64,000 bases of DNA from Gnetum montanum. Lineage: Eukaryota > Streptophyta > Gnetopsida > Gnetales > Gnetaceae. The notes beneath the pieces are model-generated. The model searched no databases, was not told the origin of the DNA, and was given only the letters and a program-made list of their open reading frames with translations. The stretch is taken from positions 169,366 to 233,365 of the forward strand of contig MNCI01007874.1 of the NCBI GenBank assembly GCA_015680685.1. The letters are read 5' to 3'. The stretch's first letter is position 1. Each line of letters begins with the position of its first letter. The translations under genes were made by a program, and so were the position numbers. Below are positions 33,679 to 45,860 of the stretch, piece by piece.

Positions 33679-36010
33679 ATGATAAATAGCACACCAAACA
33701 AGACAAAAATATCTTCTTCTTCACACAAAAGCACTTCACTACCTAGGACCAACACAAGAGATGGTCAGTGGTACAACACAGGTAACCAAGATCCGCCAGT
33801 TCCTCAACAATTTCGTGTGGTATATATTCATCATAATGAATATGTACCCGACTTTACCTTTATTCTCCATCAAGATGAAAAACTATGTTGGAGAGACTTG
33901 GAGGGTAACATAGTGTTGCCTCCAGACCGAGCAGTCCCCAACATGCTCCTTTGTGCTCTCGCACGAATAGACATGTCACAATTGTACGCAGAGTATGTTG
34001 CATGCGACCATGATACAAGGGACTACCATTCCACAGAAGCGCAATGTCAAAGGAACTTGCAATAGGAGAGATATCACACATCTTTGAAGGGTAAATGGCC
34101 CAATAACGTCCTGCACATTTTATACAAAATTGGAGATGGTGAACCAGTTTTAACAGGTTCCCCACCAAATGATGTTCCCCCTCCTAACAATGGTTAGGAG
34201 GTGGTGTATCAAAACCTTCACTCCACAGTTCACAACCCTGGTTCTGATCCCCACAAACACCAAGTGTTCAACGAGGGAACACAAACACATGATAAGGGCA
34301 AGCAATCTGATCATAATCATGATCGGGGTCGAGATCACCGAAGGGAAGGTAGGAAACATCGTCATGGCGATGGTTCTCCTTCTTCTTCATCTTCATCATC
34401 ACATTTACCCTCTCCTTCAGTATCAGGACGCAGTCATAAGTAACCTAACTGTGAGGATAAAGGTAAACAAAGTGAGAAACCTCGACGAGAGAGTCGAGAG
34501 CGAGGACGAGGACACTCTAGAGAATCACGGCATGGAAGAAGGGAGAGTAGGGAACCGCATAGACATCACAAACGCTATGAACGAAATGACCACGAAGAAC
34601 CCCTATTTGCAACCCGAAGCATGTTAGATATCACGGAGGTTGTAAGAATTCCCACAAGGCATCCAAAAGATAGCAAGATCAAGAGGTTAGATATGAATAA
34701 CATCCCACGATTTGAAGGGGGATACAATGCTGATCCTCAAAACCACTTACAAGCATTTCTTGATGCATGTGCCTTGCAAAACATCGAGAATGAATGGCAA
34801 AAGCTAAAGTTGTTTCCAATGAAACTAGTAAAAGAAGCGGAAAGCTGGTACCGGTCCTTAGAACCAGAATCCATTTGAAGGTGGAGTACGATGCTAAAAC
34901 TGTTTAATGATAAGTATCAAACATACTCCCAGGTGTCCAATCTACAAAAGCAAATCCAAGCATGGAAGCAAACCCTTGGATGTTGCCATGGGTCGTTATT
35001 ATGCATTGTTACATTGTTGTCCAGGCCATGGTTACGCACAACAGGATCAACTACGTCATCTCATAGATGGACTTAGGCATGAAACCAGGACAACCCTTGG
35101 AATGTATGCCCAAGGGAGATTATCAGAGCTTAGGTCCCATCAGGTTCATAGATTGTTGGAGCAAGTAACCAAGGAAGAAGGGGAGCTATGTAAGAGAGAA
35201 AATGCGGAAGAGTACAACCGCAATTCTTCTCTCCGAAAATGGGGAGTGAGATTCTGTGAGGAGGAGGAAGAGTCACCACTCGAAGAGATGGTGAATAGAA
35301 AAGCCTTGCCACTCCAAAAATTAACAACAGAAGTGTCGGCAAAGGTAGACCAAATGTGGGACTCCTTGGATAGTAGATTTGAAACCATTGTCAAAATTGT
35401 AGAGGAGTCTAAGGAACAAGGTAGTGACTATGACAAAAAGAAAAAGAGAGACATGGACCATGCACGTAACAAAGGTAAGGGTAAAATGGCCATCACCGAA
35501 GAGGTTGTGGATTCTGATACGAACAATGATGATGGATGTGAGATATGCCATTATGACCATCTTAAGGGATGCTGCCCAATAATCTAACACCTGCAAGAGT
35601 CTAGGATGTATGCACTTAACCCCCAACTTAACAAATGACAAGCACCCTGACGGTTACCTTATCCCCAAGGTAACTCGAAGCAGTTCCACCAACCATTAAC
35701 GTATTATCCAAGTGGAACTCCACCACAACCTATTGAGGAACACCAGGAGTGGCAATACCCACAGTCATGGGGGATGCCACCACCAAGGCAACAATACCCT
35801 TACCAGCAACCGAATCCATATGGCTATTATGTGCAGCAACCAATCTCTCCACGTGACTCTGTTGGTCACGTGACACCACAACGTCACTACCAAGCTCGGG
35901 AGTATTATAGGACTCCTTCTCCTGGGAGTGACAACCCACAAACATACCATCCTCCAAACCCATCCGTGACTCTCGCACCAATAGCTCCATTACCACCTGC
36001 TCTAGCAATG
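33679..36010 (+). pseudogene. gag: Element C gag pseudogene
   Basis: The ATG that opens gag in A (ATGTCTTCT) is ATATCT here; an in-frame ATG lies upstream at 33679. The first 128 codons include DEKLCWRDLEGNIVLPP. After a stop the protein resumes in shifted frames: the His-rich region, the capsid-like MNNIPRFEGGY with AESWYRSLEP (34621-34878), a charged segment (34907-35587) with a Cys/His cluster CEICHYDHLKGCC near its end that resembles a zinc knuckle, and a PQ-rich tail (35774-36013) in which AGTCATGGGGG (35763-35773) codes for QSWG. Several frame breaks remain. Confidence 0.83.
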
Positions 36011-36016
36011 TAAGGG

Positions 36017-36784
36017 ATGCTCCCCACTCAACCGCAGCAACCCAATGTCACAAGGGCTATGAATTCTCAACCCGCAATTGGTTTTAACAACCTTATGCAG
36101 AAAAGATCTTTCTTCAAAACCCACAATCCAACCAAGCCCTCACCATCACAAGCGGCTGAACATTTGAACACCTCCTTATCAAGTAAAGCTTCGAGGCCTC
36201 CTTCAACCCAAAAGTTGAGCTTAACGCATAGGGTTATGTTAACACATGCCGTTACTGAATGGATTAAGGTGGGCCACCTTCCCAGGAAATTCTCTGATCC
36301 CAGAAGTCCTCTAATCTTTCTCCAAGTCGTTGGGAATGAACCATGTAAAGCTCTTATGGACTCAAGTTTCGGAGTCAACTTAATATTACAAGAGATATAC
36401 AAAGCCTGGAACCTGCCTCCATTAAGGAAGAGTAAGATTTAACTAGAGCTAGCTGACTAGTCCATCACTGTCCCCTTGGGACTGGTGAAGGACATCGTTA
36501 CCACTGTGTGTGGGTGGTCATATCCAGCTGATTTCCTAGTGATACATGTAAACAATGGTAAAAGGGACTTCCCAATAATAATGAAAAGAGCATGGCTAAG
36601 TACTTTAGATGCATGCCTAGGAATCCACGATCTTTCCCTTGAAATATCCAAGAAGAACACTTTTGGAAAGATCGAGATAAAGAAAGTTCCATGCATTACA
36701 TACAGTGACACGGGGTGCCATTGCGTGCAGAAATCATGGGTTATGCAAAGTTTAGCATTGCCTGCATGCAATTGGTGTGCATAG
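36017..36784 (+). pseudogene. Element C protease region, active site altered
   Basis: HLPRKFSDPRSPLIFLQVVG is followed by the active-site segment ALMDSSFGVNL. Compared with DLGSGVNL in E, the Asp is kept but the Gly-containing loop is changed. A stop separates this from VKDIVTTVCGWSYPADFLVI and RAWLSTLDACLGI. The retropepsin would have cut Gag-Pol; it is probably inactive here. Confidence 0.78.
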
Positions 36785-36847
36785 GACATTAATATACAAA
36801 AGTACCTGTATGCAGCAACCACATGATAAGAAGACACCTAGTGGCTA

Positions 36848-38125
36848 ATGGTTGATCAAGAGAGCAACTCACTAACATGCATGGAACTAACTAAGGGAAT
36901 AACTAGTGCTTACATTGAAAGCATAGACACACTGGAGCAAGTTCGTTGCCAACTTCCAAGCTTTAACCTTGAAAACATCAACTGGGGAAAGTTGGAAATT
37001 CCTGAGAGATTTAAGCAAGAGCCCCTAGAGTTGAAACCATTGCCCATCGGTCTAGAGTATATGACCCTTGAAAATGGAAAACCAGTGATCATTAACGCAA
37101 GACTTGTTCCCAAAAAAAAAGAAAGACTATTGAAAGTGATAAACAAGTGGTCAAAATCCTTTTCCTGGTCATACCCCGAGTTAACTGGAATAGATTCTAG
37201 GATATGCCAGCATAGGATTTACATGGACCCCTCCATGAAACCTCGAAAACAACTGCACAGGTGATTGAACCCAAAATTGAAGCAAATAGTAAAAGAAAAA
37301 ATAAAACAACTTCTTAAGGCTGGGTTCATATATCCCATTGTTGATAGTGAATGGGTTAGCCCTCTGGTGATCGTGCCTAAAAAGGGAGGCAAATGGAGGA
37401 TGTGTATAGATTTTAGGCTGCTGAACATGGCAACATTCAAGGATCACCTTCCGTTGCCATTCATTGACCAATTCTTAGACACCATAGCAGGGCATTGCTA
37501 TTATAGTTTTCTGGATGGTTATAGTGGATACAACCAAATACGAATAGCACCAGAAGATCAAGCCAAGACAACGTTCAATAGTCCTTGGGGAACGTTCGCA
37601 TATAAACAAATGTCATTTGGCTTGTGCAATGCTCCTACCATGTTTCAACACCTAGTTCTAAGCATATTCCAATAGCAGATAGGAAACAAAGTGGAAGTCT
37701 TTATGGACAACTTCTGCACTTATGGAACAAGCTTTGATCAAGCCTTGAACCGATTAGAGCAAGTGCTAAAAAGATGTGTAGAAACCAACTTAAGGCTTAA
37801 CTGGCAAAAAGGCCACCTAATGGTCCAAGAAGGCGTAGTACCGGGGCATAAGATTTCACATTCAGGAATAGAGGTAGACCCAAATAAAGTTAGGATCATC
37901 CAAGGAATCACGCAACAACTGAAAACTATTAAAGACATTCGATCATTCCTTGGACACACTAGCTACTATAGGAGATTCATTAAGAACTTCTCCAAGATTG
38001 CCAAACCGTTGGTAGAATTAACGAAGAAGGATGCACCATTCGAATGGACCAGGGAATGTGAACGAGAATTCCAAACTTTGAAACAAAAACTTGTGGAAAC
38101 TCTCATTCTACAAGCCCTTGACTAG
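36848..38125 (+). pseudogene. Element C reverse transcriptase, catalytic box FMDN
   Basis: The N-terminal linker (36848-37264) runs into RT blocks AGFIYPIVDSEWVSPLVIVP, WRMCIDFRLLN, FLDGYSGYNQI and MSFGLCNAP, then LGHTSYYRRF. The catalytic box reads VFMDNF (FMDN at 37700-37711), where B has FMDDF; loss of the second Asp should abolish polymerase activity. Stops at about 37262 and 37673 also interrupt the frame. This is the most complete RT of the window. Confidence 0.88.
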
Positions 38126-38581
38126 TCCAGACCATTCCATATAATGACTGATGCATCCAATTATGCCTTAGGAGCCGTACTTACACAGTTAGATGACCAA
38201 AAACGTCCTTACTACATCCACTGTACAAGTAGAAGTATCGCCGGTGCACAACTTAACTACACAACTATAGAAAAAGAATTAATGGCTGTAGGGTTTGCAC
38301 TAGATAAGTTTAGGCACTATGTGTTAGGTTACAAAGTGTACATCCATACAGATCATATTGCAATCAGGTTCCTCATGAACAAGCCAACAGTTAGCCCTCG
38401 TATTATACGATGGTTGGTAATCCTACAGGAGTTCGATCTAATGATGATCGATCAAAAGGGCACCAAGAACGTGGTTGCAGATCATTTATCTCGGTTGCAC
38501 TGGGACAACAAAGAGGATGAATATGCCATATCTGATCATTTTCCTGACGAAGCCCTCTTTGCCGATGTAGTGAATAACTAA
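38126..38581 (+). pseudogene. Element C RNase H domain
   Basis: IMTDASNYALGAVLTQ opens the domain, then TIEKELMAV and YKVYIHTDHIAIRFLM, and VVADHLSRL near the end. The catalytic Asp, Glu, Asp and Asp positions of a gypsy RNase H are all present. It joins RT through one stop codon at about 38123. No second RNase H is seen in this family. Confidence 0.85.
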
Positions 38582-38599
38582 CCCATGGAAACGAATTAG

Positions 38600-39880
38600 T
38601 ATAATAGCATTCTCACCTATCTCCTTTCCCAACAAATACCACAGGAGCTGGACTTTAGGAAGAAACAACAGTTTCTTCACAGAGCCAAGTACTTCATGGA
38701 GATCAACGGACAACTTTACAAAGTCTATCCTGACGGCTTGGTTTGATGGTGTGTGCCTGATGTGGACCAACTAAAAGTTCTCCAAGATGCTCATGAGGGC
38801 CCTTGTGGGGGTCACTATGCAGGGAGAGGAACGGCTATTAAGATCCTGCTTGCAGGATATTACTAGCTAACATTATTTTGGGACGTCCATCAATTTGTCC
38901 AATTCTGCGAGTGCTGTCAACGTGGTGGAGGAATGACTGCTAGAATGGAGGGTTCGCAACAATGGATTCAACCTTTAGAATCCTTCGACATTTGGGGAAT
39001 ATACTTTATGGGATCCATTACACCAATGTCCAATGGAAAAGCTTACATCATCATTACCATAGACTATCTAACAAAATGGGCAGAAGCAGCTACTATTGCA
39101 GACTGCACATCATCTACAGTTGCACGATTTGTGCAACAACATGTCATAAATAGGTTTGGTGTGCCACATGCACTTATCTCAGATAATGGAACACACTTCC
39201 TAGGTGCAACCTTTCGAAAATTGATGCAATGCTTAGGGGTTGAATATAAATTGACTACACCTTATCACCCCCAAGCTAATGGCCAAGCCGAGGTCACAAA
39301 CCGGGAGATTACTAGAATATTAACAAGGACGATTAGCAAATATAGGCGAGATTGGAGCACTAAAGTGAATGATGCTCTCTGGGCATACCGCTCCACTTGG
39401 AAACTCCCTATAGGCTATTCTCCCTATGAGTTAGTATACGGAAAACTTTCAAAGCTTCCAATTCAAACCAAGCTCCGTACACTATCTATGGTGTGTGACC
39501 TCCACCTTGACCTTGATCTAGCAGAAAAACAGAGATTGGCAACTCTAAACATGCTAGACGAGAATCGATTGGTTGCCCTATCATCAAATGAGTTGCACAA
39601 GGCACATAACAAGCAACGTCATGACTTAAAAATTCGGAAGGTTAAGTATCAACCAGGAGATAAGGTCCTCTACTAGAACCCCACACATGTGCCACAACGC
39701 ACAAAATTTCAAACATTGTGGGAAGGGCCTTACATTATTCATACAACCTTTTCCTCAGGGGCCATGACCATATACAAATCTAAAAGCCCTGATAAGAGAT
39801 TACTGGTCAATGTGCAACCAACAAAACCCTTCCATGAACTTAAAACAGCCAATGCACATAATACCTCTAAGAGAGGATGA
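38600..39880 (+). pseudogene. Element C integrase, first catalytic Asp replaced
   Basis: The zinc-finger region (HEGPCGGHYAGRG, then CECCQRGG) lies at 38780-38930. The core is open for 247 codons (38933-39676). It has WGIYFMGS where B has IDFMG, so Tyr (39002-39004) replaces the first catalytic Asp. The second Asp (ISDNGTHF) and the Glu (NGQAEVTNREI) are intact. A C-terminal module (39689-39880) follows after one stop. Inactive as written. Confidence 0.88.
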
Positions 39881-40072
39881 CCTCGCTCATTATTTCGGAT
39901 CTCCCCCTTCCAACTTAGTCATGGGGGAGATGGCCACCTATGCTAATCAATCAAGGCCCTCAGTTTCTTTTTAAGTTTTTGTTTTACACATTTTTGTTTT
40001 ACAAATTTCTTTAACTTTTCTTGTTTTTGTTTTGCAACATCGTTCATACTTTTTTCGTTTATTTATGTGTTT

Positions 40073-40373
40073 NNNNNNNNNNNNNNNNNNNNNNNNNNNN
40101 NNNNNNNNNNNNNNNNNNNNNNNNNNNNNNNNNNNNNNNNNNNNNNNNNNNNNNNNNNNNNNNNNNNNNNNNNNNNNNNNNNNNNNNNNNNNNNNNNNNN
40201 NNNNNNNNNNNNNNNNNNNNNNNNNNNNNNNNNNNNNNNNNNNNNNNNNNNNNNNNNNNNNNNNNNNNNNNNNNNNNNNNNNNNNNNNNNNNNNNNNNNN
40301 NNNNNNNNNNNNNNNNNNNNNNNNNNNNNNNNNNNNNNNNNNNNNNNNNNNNNNNNNNNNNNNNNNNNNNNNN
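40073..40373. other. Assembly gap of 301 Ns
   Basis: An unbroken run of N inside the 3' region of element C. By comparison with A, the hidden sequence matches roughly 4060-4560. Confidence 0.99.
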
Positions 40374-41572
40374 GTTCCCTCTAACTAAGGCCCTTTCTCG
40401 CTTCCTACTTTCTCCTTTCTCGTTTCGTCGAAATGGTGGTGACTTTTTGGTGGAAGCATTCTTGCTACTTCAAGTAGATGGATTGGCCACATGAATTAAT
40501 GCGAAGTCACTGAATGAGAATTGTTTGAGCTTGAATTTGGAATGAGATCTACTAAGTCACATTAACCATTAATACACATGGGGTTGTACACCACCTTGTT
40601 CTTGAGACTTCATTCCATTCTCTTCTTTCCATCATTCTTTCTCCATTTTTCACCTCATTGTCGATTATATCAATAGTCCATATTTTGGTTGATGCATTGT
40701 TTTCATTTTGGTAAACTATTGTGGTGAAGACTTCAACTCTTGTTTCCAAATGGCATTCCCAGAGCCTACAGATTCTTGAATGCGGGATTGTCAAGGCATT
40801 AAGGGCATGAGCCTGTTTTGGGGAGGACCCACTGACATTCCTATTTGGTCCATCCGTTAATTTCTTTCCCTTCAACATTTTCTCAATCAACATTTATTTT
40901 TTCATTTCCATCCCTAACATCCATTTTATCGGCATTGTCATTATTTCTTTTTTCCATATTTCTTATTCCTTCTCTTTTTCCATTCACTCGCTACTGAAGG
41001 TTCGCTCTCAGTCATGGGGGTCCTAGTCCAATTTTTTCGATTTTCTCTTAACCCCTACACCCTGGGTAGTCACCAATATTATATCTCCAAAATCCGCATT
41101 AGCCATATCACAACTCAACCAATGGACCTTACATTGAGGCAAGGTATCAACTACATTGTGATTCATTTACCCTTGCTAATATAAGATTGTGTTGTGTATG
41201 CAGATGACAATTATACAACAATAGATTGGATCTGGAGGGAACACTTAGAATGGACTGGTGCTGGAGCGATTATGCAAAGAACAAGATCGATGGTACGCTT
41301 ATGGATGGACAATGAAAAGAAGAATCTTGGCGTCGGTAGCAACAAACTTCTTCTTTTCTCTCTCTCTCTTCTCTCTTCTCTCTTAACTACCAAATAAGGC
41401 TGAATGTTAAATGTGCATAGTGTTCACTCTTGTTGTCATGAACACTAATTTTGTCATATATTATAATGATGATCAATTCACATGTCACCCAATTCACCAT
41501 TAGTATCATTCAAGTCAATAATCCCATACCTTCTCAATATTTTGTAAGGAACTCGAGGACGAGTTTTCATTT

Positions 41573-41585
41573 AGTCATGGGCGTA
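41573..41585 (+). promoter_or_regulatory. Polypurine tract of element C (variant)
   Basis: AGTCATGGGCGTA directly precedes the 3' LTR; one G of the run is changed to C relative to A and E. Confidence 0.7.
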
Positions 41586-42363
41586 TGATAAGCTGCTATA
41601 TCGTGTACATGATATCGTTGCCCGCCACAATGTCTATAAATAAGAGACAATTTTCCCTGGTTTAGACATCTAGATTTAGTCCTTTAGCCAAACTCTTGCA
41701 GTTTTACCATTCCAGAGTTAGAATAATTTCCATGTGCCCGTAGTAGAAGTCTTTAAGTGAACGGATCTTTATTCGAGCAAATTGTACCTAAGCACACATT
41801 TGTGTACGGCAATAAAGACAAACTTTCTGATAAACCTTGTAGCATGTGGACTAAGCTAAATAAGAATTAATTATTGTTAAATGTTTAAATGCTTTCCTAG
41901 ATAATTGATCTCTCTCAACCCTTGACTCTCCTAGTTAAATGCACTCAATACGACCACTTCGAGCACGTGTGTAACGCTTGGTAGCCCAGTAACGAGTAGC
42001 GTTTGGTAATCCCAGCAGCGTTCCACTGGTTCAGGGTGTGTACGGCAAGTGGGAATGGATATTGGTGCTAGGACAATTAGAACTTAGTTAGTGAATAGTT
42101 AATGAAAGTTAGTCACTTAGTTCTCTTCACCTTCCCCTATTAGCATAAGACATTAAAAAAATAAAAGATATAAAAATCATACACCTCAAACTTACTTAAC
42201 CATACAACCGTGACAATACAAGTAAATTTAGGAAGACAACGATTGATTAACCTTAAGTGTTCCATTAGGGCGCGTAAGCACTTAGTCCTTGGAGTTCAAC
42301 CAGATCATGTGTGAGACACTCGTATTCGTATGGTTGAGTGTAAGGGTACCTTGCCACTCATCA
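41586..42363 (+). repeat. Element C 3' LTR
   Basis: 778 bp from TGATAAG (one change from TGATGAG) to CTCATCA. TATAAATA lies at 41635-41642. The first 50 bases are strongly diverged from the 5' LTR and hold only one intact GATATC; the rest is closely similar. Confidence 0.94.
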
Positions 42364-42950
42364 CAAATGCAAGATTTTATTCATCAATAGCAAGAGCAGC
42401 TAGCTAGAGTAAATAATGAATTAAGGAGATTGATAATCGAAAATAGAAATCTCTCCATGAAGAAAGTTCGAGCCCTCTACCAAAAATTTGCAATAGAGAT
42501 AGCCTTTTGGAAAAATGAGGCTCTCAAATTTGAGAGAACCAAGAACCATTACACAGATCAGTTTAGTCTACAAAAAGAAATTAATGAAAAGCACATTCAG
42601 ATGACGAAGGTGAAAATCAACGAGGTTCTCTAGCAACTCAAGGAAGAGGCGATGTCTAGAAACCTATCTTTAATGGGCTCAATGACTACAACAAAGCAAA
42701 GATCCACATGAAAGAGCTATAGATCAAGAAGATGATACAGTATATAAAGTTTGCCAATCTCCATTATGCAAATCTAGAAATGCTGACTGTTGGTAGACTA
42801 AAATTAGAACTAGAAAAACAAGTCACCAACTCGTACTTGTTGTACGAGGCAAAGTTCAAGCATCACAAAGACACCAAGAAAAGCTTGAGATTGCCAATGC
42901 CAAAATCGAAGTTCTCAACATTACAGTATAAAATAATTTAGCCCTTTTTT
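42364..42950 (+). pseudogene. Unidentified decayed coding sequence, 3' part (after element C)
   Basis: It begins with the duplicated CAAAT and runs on from 32765. The open parts (42430-42633 and 42732-42941) are rich in Lys, Glu, Asn and Leu, such as RALYQKFAIEIAFWKNEALK, and look like a long coiled coil, matching the last segment before the insertion. Family unknown. Confidence 0.5.
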
Positions 42951-43045
42951 ATTTTCTATTTCATCAATGTCATAATATTACAGTACTACTTTACGAAACA
43001 TTTCTCCATGTAATAGAAGAAAAAGAACTTGGAATCCACAATTAC
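42951..43045. other. Short junction between the split coding sequence and the PAP-like gene
   Basis: A T-rich 95-bp stretch with no feature. Somewhere here the phosphatase intron or gene was joined to the foreign sequence. Confidence 0.4.
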
Positions 43046-43178
43046 GACACATGCTACTACAAAGATGTGTTTCTGTTCTTGTTGCAACGAAAAACTTTAG
43101 GCTTTCCTTGTTTGAACCCCATGCAACAAGAGGTGTGGCTTGACTGATATCATAACCACTTGTCCAGGTGACAGCCAT
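43046..43178 (-). pseudogene. PAP27-like exon 5
   Basis: Acceptor CTTATAG, then MAVTWTSGYDISQATPLVAW, the start of the fibronectin-like part that precedes the phosphatase domain. A donor GTGTC|GTAATT after SSMC fits the family's SMC position. The central part (ESLKFFVATRTETHL) is diverged. No further exon is visible below. Confidence 0.72.
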
Positions 43179-44473
43179 CTATAAGACATTAAGATGCAAA
43201 CTGAGTGTCATTTATCTTTTGAAGGGCAAAAATTTATGCTTGAGGATATTCTAACAGAAATTAAGAGTAACATATTTTATTAGCAAAATCTAAAAGGTAC
43301 ATATAATAATAACCAAAAGAACTCTCATAGACAATATGTCATCCATTTTCTTCAAGTATCATAACAATAGAACAAAATATATTTTGGGCAATTCACCCCA
43401 TATTCAGCACTTGAACAAGAGATATGCTAACTGCTAAACAATAACAGAAGCCAAAAGCCAAATGGTGATAGATGTCAAGATAATAAATAAAATTCATTTC
43501 TTATATGTTCAACATAAAAATGGGAAAAAATAGTTTTCTTATGAATCTTGAAAAGAAAAACTTAGAAATATTATTGAAAGCCTTTATACTTTTCCATGCA
43601 CTGTGTATTTTCATTTTGATTTTGACATTAAAATTCATAATGATAAAATTATTAATATTATGTATGCGTGGTCAATATCACTATCATAAAATACCTATTT
43701 TCATCGGTCTCTAAGTATAAGTCAATTATAACGAAGCACACTTTTCTTTTAGCCTGCAACTAATATGGCATTTGAGCGTCAGAGTAGATCTGCAGGCTGT
43801 CATTTATATTTTCTTGTCATTTTGTGTTTTTCCATGTTTTCTGACTGCAGCATTCTATACGCATGTCATAATTGCTGCCGCATTGACCTGAAGGAATTTT
43901 TCTGATAACTAGTCTCAAAGCATTGTGGGTAGCAGTCTAACATGATTTTAAAAACAATAAAAAGCTGGATTATATTGTAGTCAGGTCACATTAATCTGAA
44001 AAGAATTGTAAGCCTGAAGTAGTTAATATATGATACATTAATATAAAAAACAAAACAGAACTGTAAGCCCAGATGGCTTAAAAAAACATGCTGGAATATC
44101 CACCATGAAAGTCAAACCACAGTCCCTGAAATTAAAAATCAAATAGGTAAGAGTTTACTTGACAATATGCTAAGTTTTCATTTATTAAGCGAGAATTTAC
44201 AATATTTCAAGGTACATGCATCTACTATATTTCTTGATCATATGTCCAACATATTCTGAACGTAATACTATACCTAAAGAGCAGAAATGCTTTGTTCCTC
44301 ACTTGTTTTTTACTCACAAAATGAATTCCGACTGCTTAAAAATTAACCGTTTTCCTACTTGAGCAAAAGCTCAAAGAACAAAACAAACGTACAATAACAA
44401 CTTTCTGTTCAAGGAAACATTCAATTACTTATCGAAAAACAATGCAAGATATAGTATTTTATGCAGTTCTTAC
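43179..44473 (-). other. PAP27-like intron 4
   Basis: AT-rich, about 1.3 kb between GT and AG borders. A small plus-strand open frame at 43505-43714 has no recognisable features. No mobile element identified. Confidence 0.6.
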
Positions 44474-44566
44474 TTCATCCCATTGCTTTCCCTGCGCTAG
44501 ACGAGGATAAACAGGTGCCTTTGGATTTGAAAAGCTAATTGTGTTGGATATTGCCTTCAAAACTGG
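44474..44566 (-). pseudogene. PAP27-like exon 4
   Basis: 93 bp, phase 0 on both sides. Acceptor TGGACATCAG; product PVLKAISNTISFSNPKAPVY then PRLAQGKQWDE; donor GAA|GTAAGA. No lesion seen. Confidence 0.85.
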
Positions 44567-45440
44567 CTGATGTCCAGAAAACAAGATAACTTACTCAAAA
44601 TTAAGCAACAAAATAAAAATAAAAAATTTAACTGCAAATATTAGCATCCACTGAAAACATAAATAGAAATATATACACCTTAAACCTTGAATACCCAGAT
44701 GTATACATAGCAAAAGAGAACCTAAGATATTTTCCATTCATAATAGACAAATATTTCTAATCAAAACGACACATTATATATAACGTATTTCGACCGCTTT
44801 CCTTCTGAAGAAAATAATATTGAGTATTCTTTTTGTTCATTTACCAATGTTTTTGATATAATAATGAAGATGATATTTAGAATATGGATAATCTCCATAT
44901 CTCTGCACTTTCTCTTCAAGTAATCAATAACTGATTTGTATGATTATCCAAAATAATCCATGTTCAATTTTTTTTAATATTAACTGCTTGTTTAGCTATG
45001 TATTCTTCAAAAAGTATGCTATTTCAAATTTAGGAGTCGATTTTCTTCAGCCATATTTTCGATCCCATTTTATAACCCTTTTGTGGTCAAGTTTGTGATC
45101 GAAAATTATTCAATTGAAAAGCATTAGCATTTCAGGTTAATTTTTTGGGCTCACCTGCAAGTATGTTGCAAAGCCATTATCAACAGGTAAGGCACAATTC
45201 ACCTTTATCAATACCATTTCCAAGGACAGTAATAACTTATAGCTCACTGCCTATGGCCCCTTTTTCAAAAATTAAAAGACTATTTTATTTTGGTGATACA
45301 ACAAATACATTGAATCCGATAAAAAATGAGCCTTGACTGTTTTCATTAACTTTCCTATTCTTTAACAAATAATTTTGATATATTTTCATGTAAAGATTCA
45401 TATAATTGAATATACACAAGTAGTAAATATTAAAACTTAC
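44567..45440 (-). other. PAP27-like intron 3
   Basis: AT-rich, 874 bp, bounded by GTAAGT and CATCAG. Nothing else seen. Confidence 0.6.
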
Positions 45441-45562
45441 TTCTCTCAGACCACCAGAAAAGTATGCAAAGGCAAAATCAGATCGCTGATTGATCAATTG
45501 AAATTTAAAGAACCTTTTCCTGTATTTATGTAGTCTTCATCTGAATAATTCGCATACTGATA
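45441..45562 (-). pseudogene. PAP27-like exon 3 with one-base frameshift
   Basis: Acceptor TTTTTGTGCTTGCAG then YQYANYSDEDYINTGKGSLN in one frame, continuing as FQLINQRSDFAFAYFSGGLR in another, and donor GAA|GTAAGT. Loss of one T in the TTAAATTT run explains the shift. Both halves match the family closely, so the lesion is either recent or a base-call error. Confidence 0.82.
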
Positions 45563-45689
45563 CTGCAAGCACAAAAATTTGAACAGGCTTCTAATTAAAC
45601 GTCAACTGTGTATTTAACAATCTTCAAACCCTGATGTTATTATCTAAACATAGACCAGATGATCTAACAAGAGCATTAACCCCTTCTAT

Positions 45690-45860
45690 AAGTATATTAT
45701 GCTTGCCTTGATGGGGCTGTACACAACTTTGGATATAAAACCCTTTTTGCTCTGTTATCTTCAATACAGATTGAGGCACTGTAGAATTTTTGGAAAAGTT
45801 AAGTCCAGAGAATAATATCATAGACCTCACAAATAAAACTGTAAATTTTTGTTTACAAGC
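45690..45860 (-). pseudogene. Possible remainder of PAP27-like exon 2
   Basis: The minus frame gives LFSGLNFSKNSTVPQSVLK and then GFYIQSCVQ, resembling the FSPANF...STCP and YICSAP segments expected between exons 2 and 3. The RTE LINE starts immediately beyond it. Alignment is weak and partly overlaps what exon 2 already encodes, so this could be a decayed or duplicated piece. Confidence 0.35.

Larger units (their letters stand above)
39884..41585 (+). other. Element C 3' non-coding region
   Basis: About 1.7 kb after pol without a long ORF, interrupted by the N gap. AGTCATGGGGG occurs at 39917-39927 and 41010-41020, and the polypurine tract variant at 41573-41583. The region is nearly collinear with A and E, which have lost pol. 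Confidence 0.72.
32761..42368 (+). mobile_element. Element C: complete Athila-like Ty3/gypsy retrotransposon with target duplication
   Basis: CAAAT at 32761-32765 and 42364-42368 is a perfect 5-bp target duplication around LTRs of 797 and 778 bp. Inside are a perfect tRNA-Asp primer site, gag, protease, RT, RNase H, integrase, a 1.7-kb non-coding tail with a 301-N gap, and a polypurine tract. Total length without the duplications is 9,598 bp. The LTRs differ at a visible number of sites and most strongly in their first 60 bases, so the insertion is not recent. The coding part is the best preserved of the family here, yet catalytic residues of three enzymes are altered. Confidence 0.95.

Noticed and set aside
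40021-40494. ORFs running through the N gap
   Set aside because: They are artefacts of unknown bases.
41194-41397. ORFs around 41200 and 56700-57300 as an env-like gene
   Set aside because: They are short, on either strand, and not conserved in frame among A, C and E.
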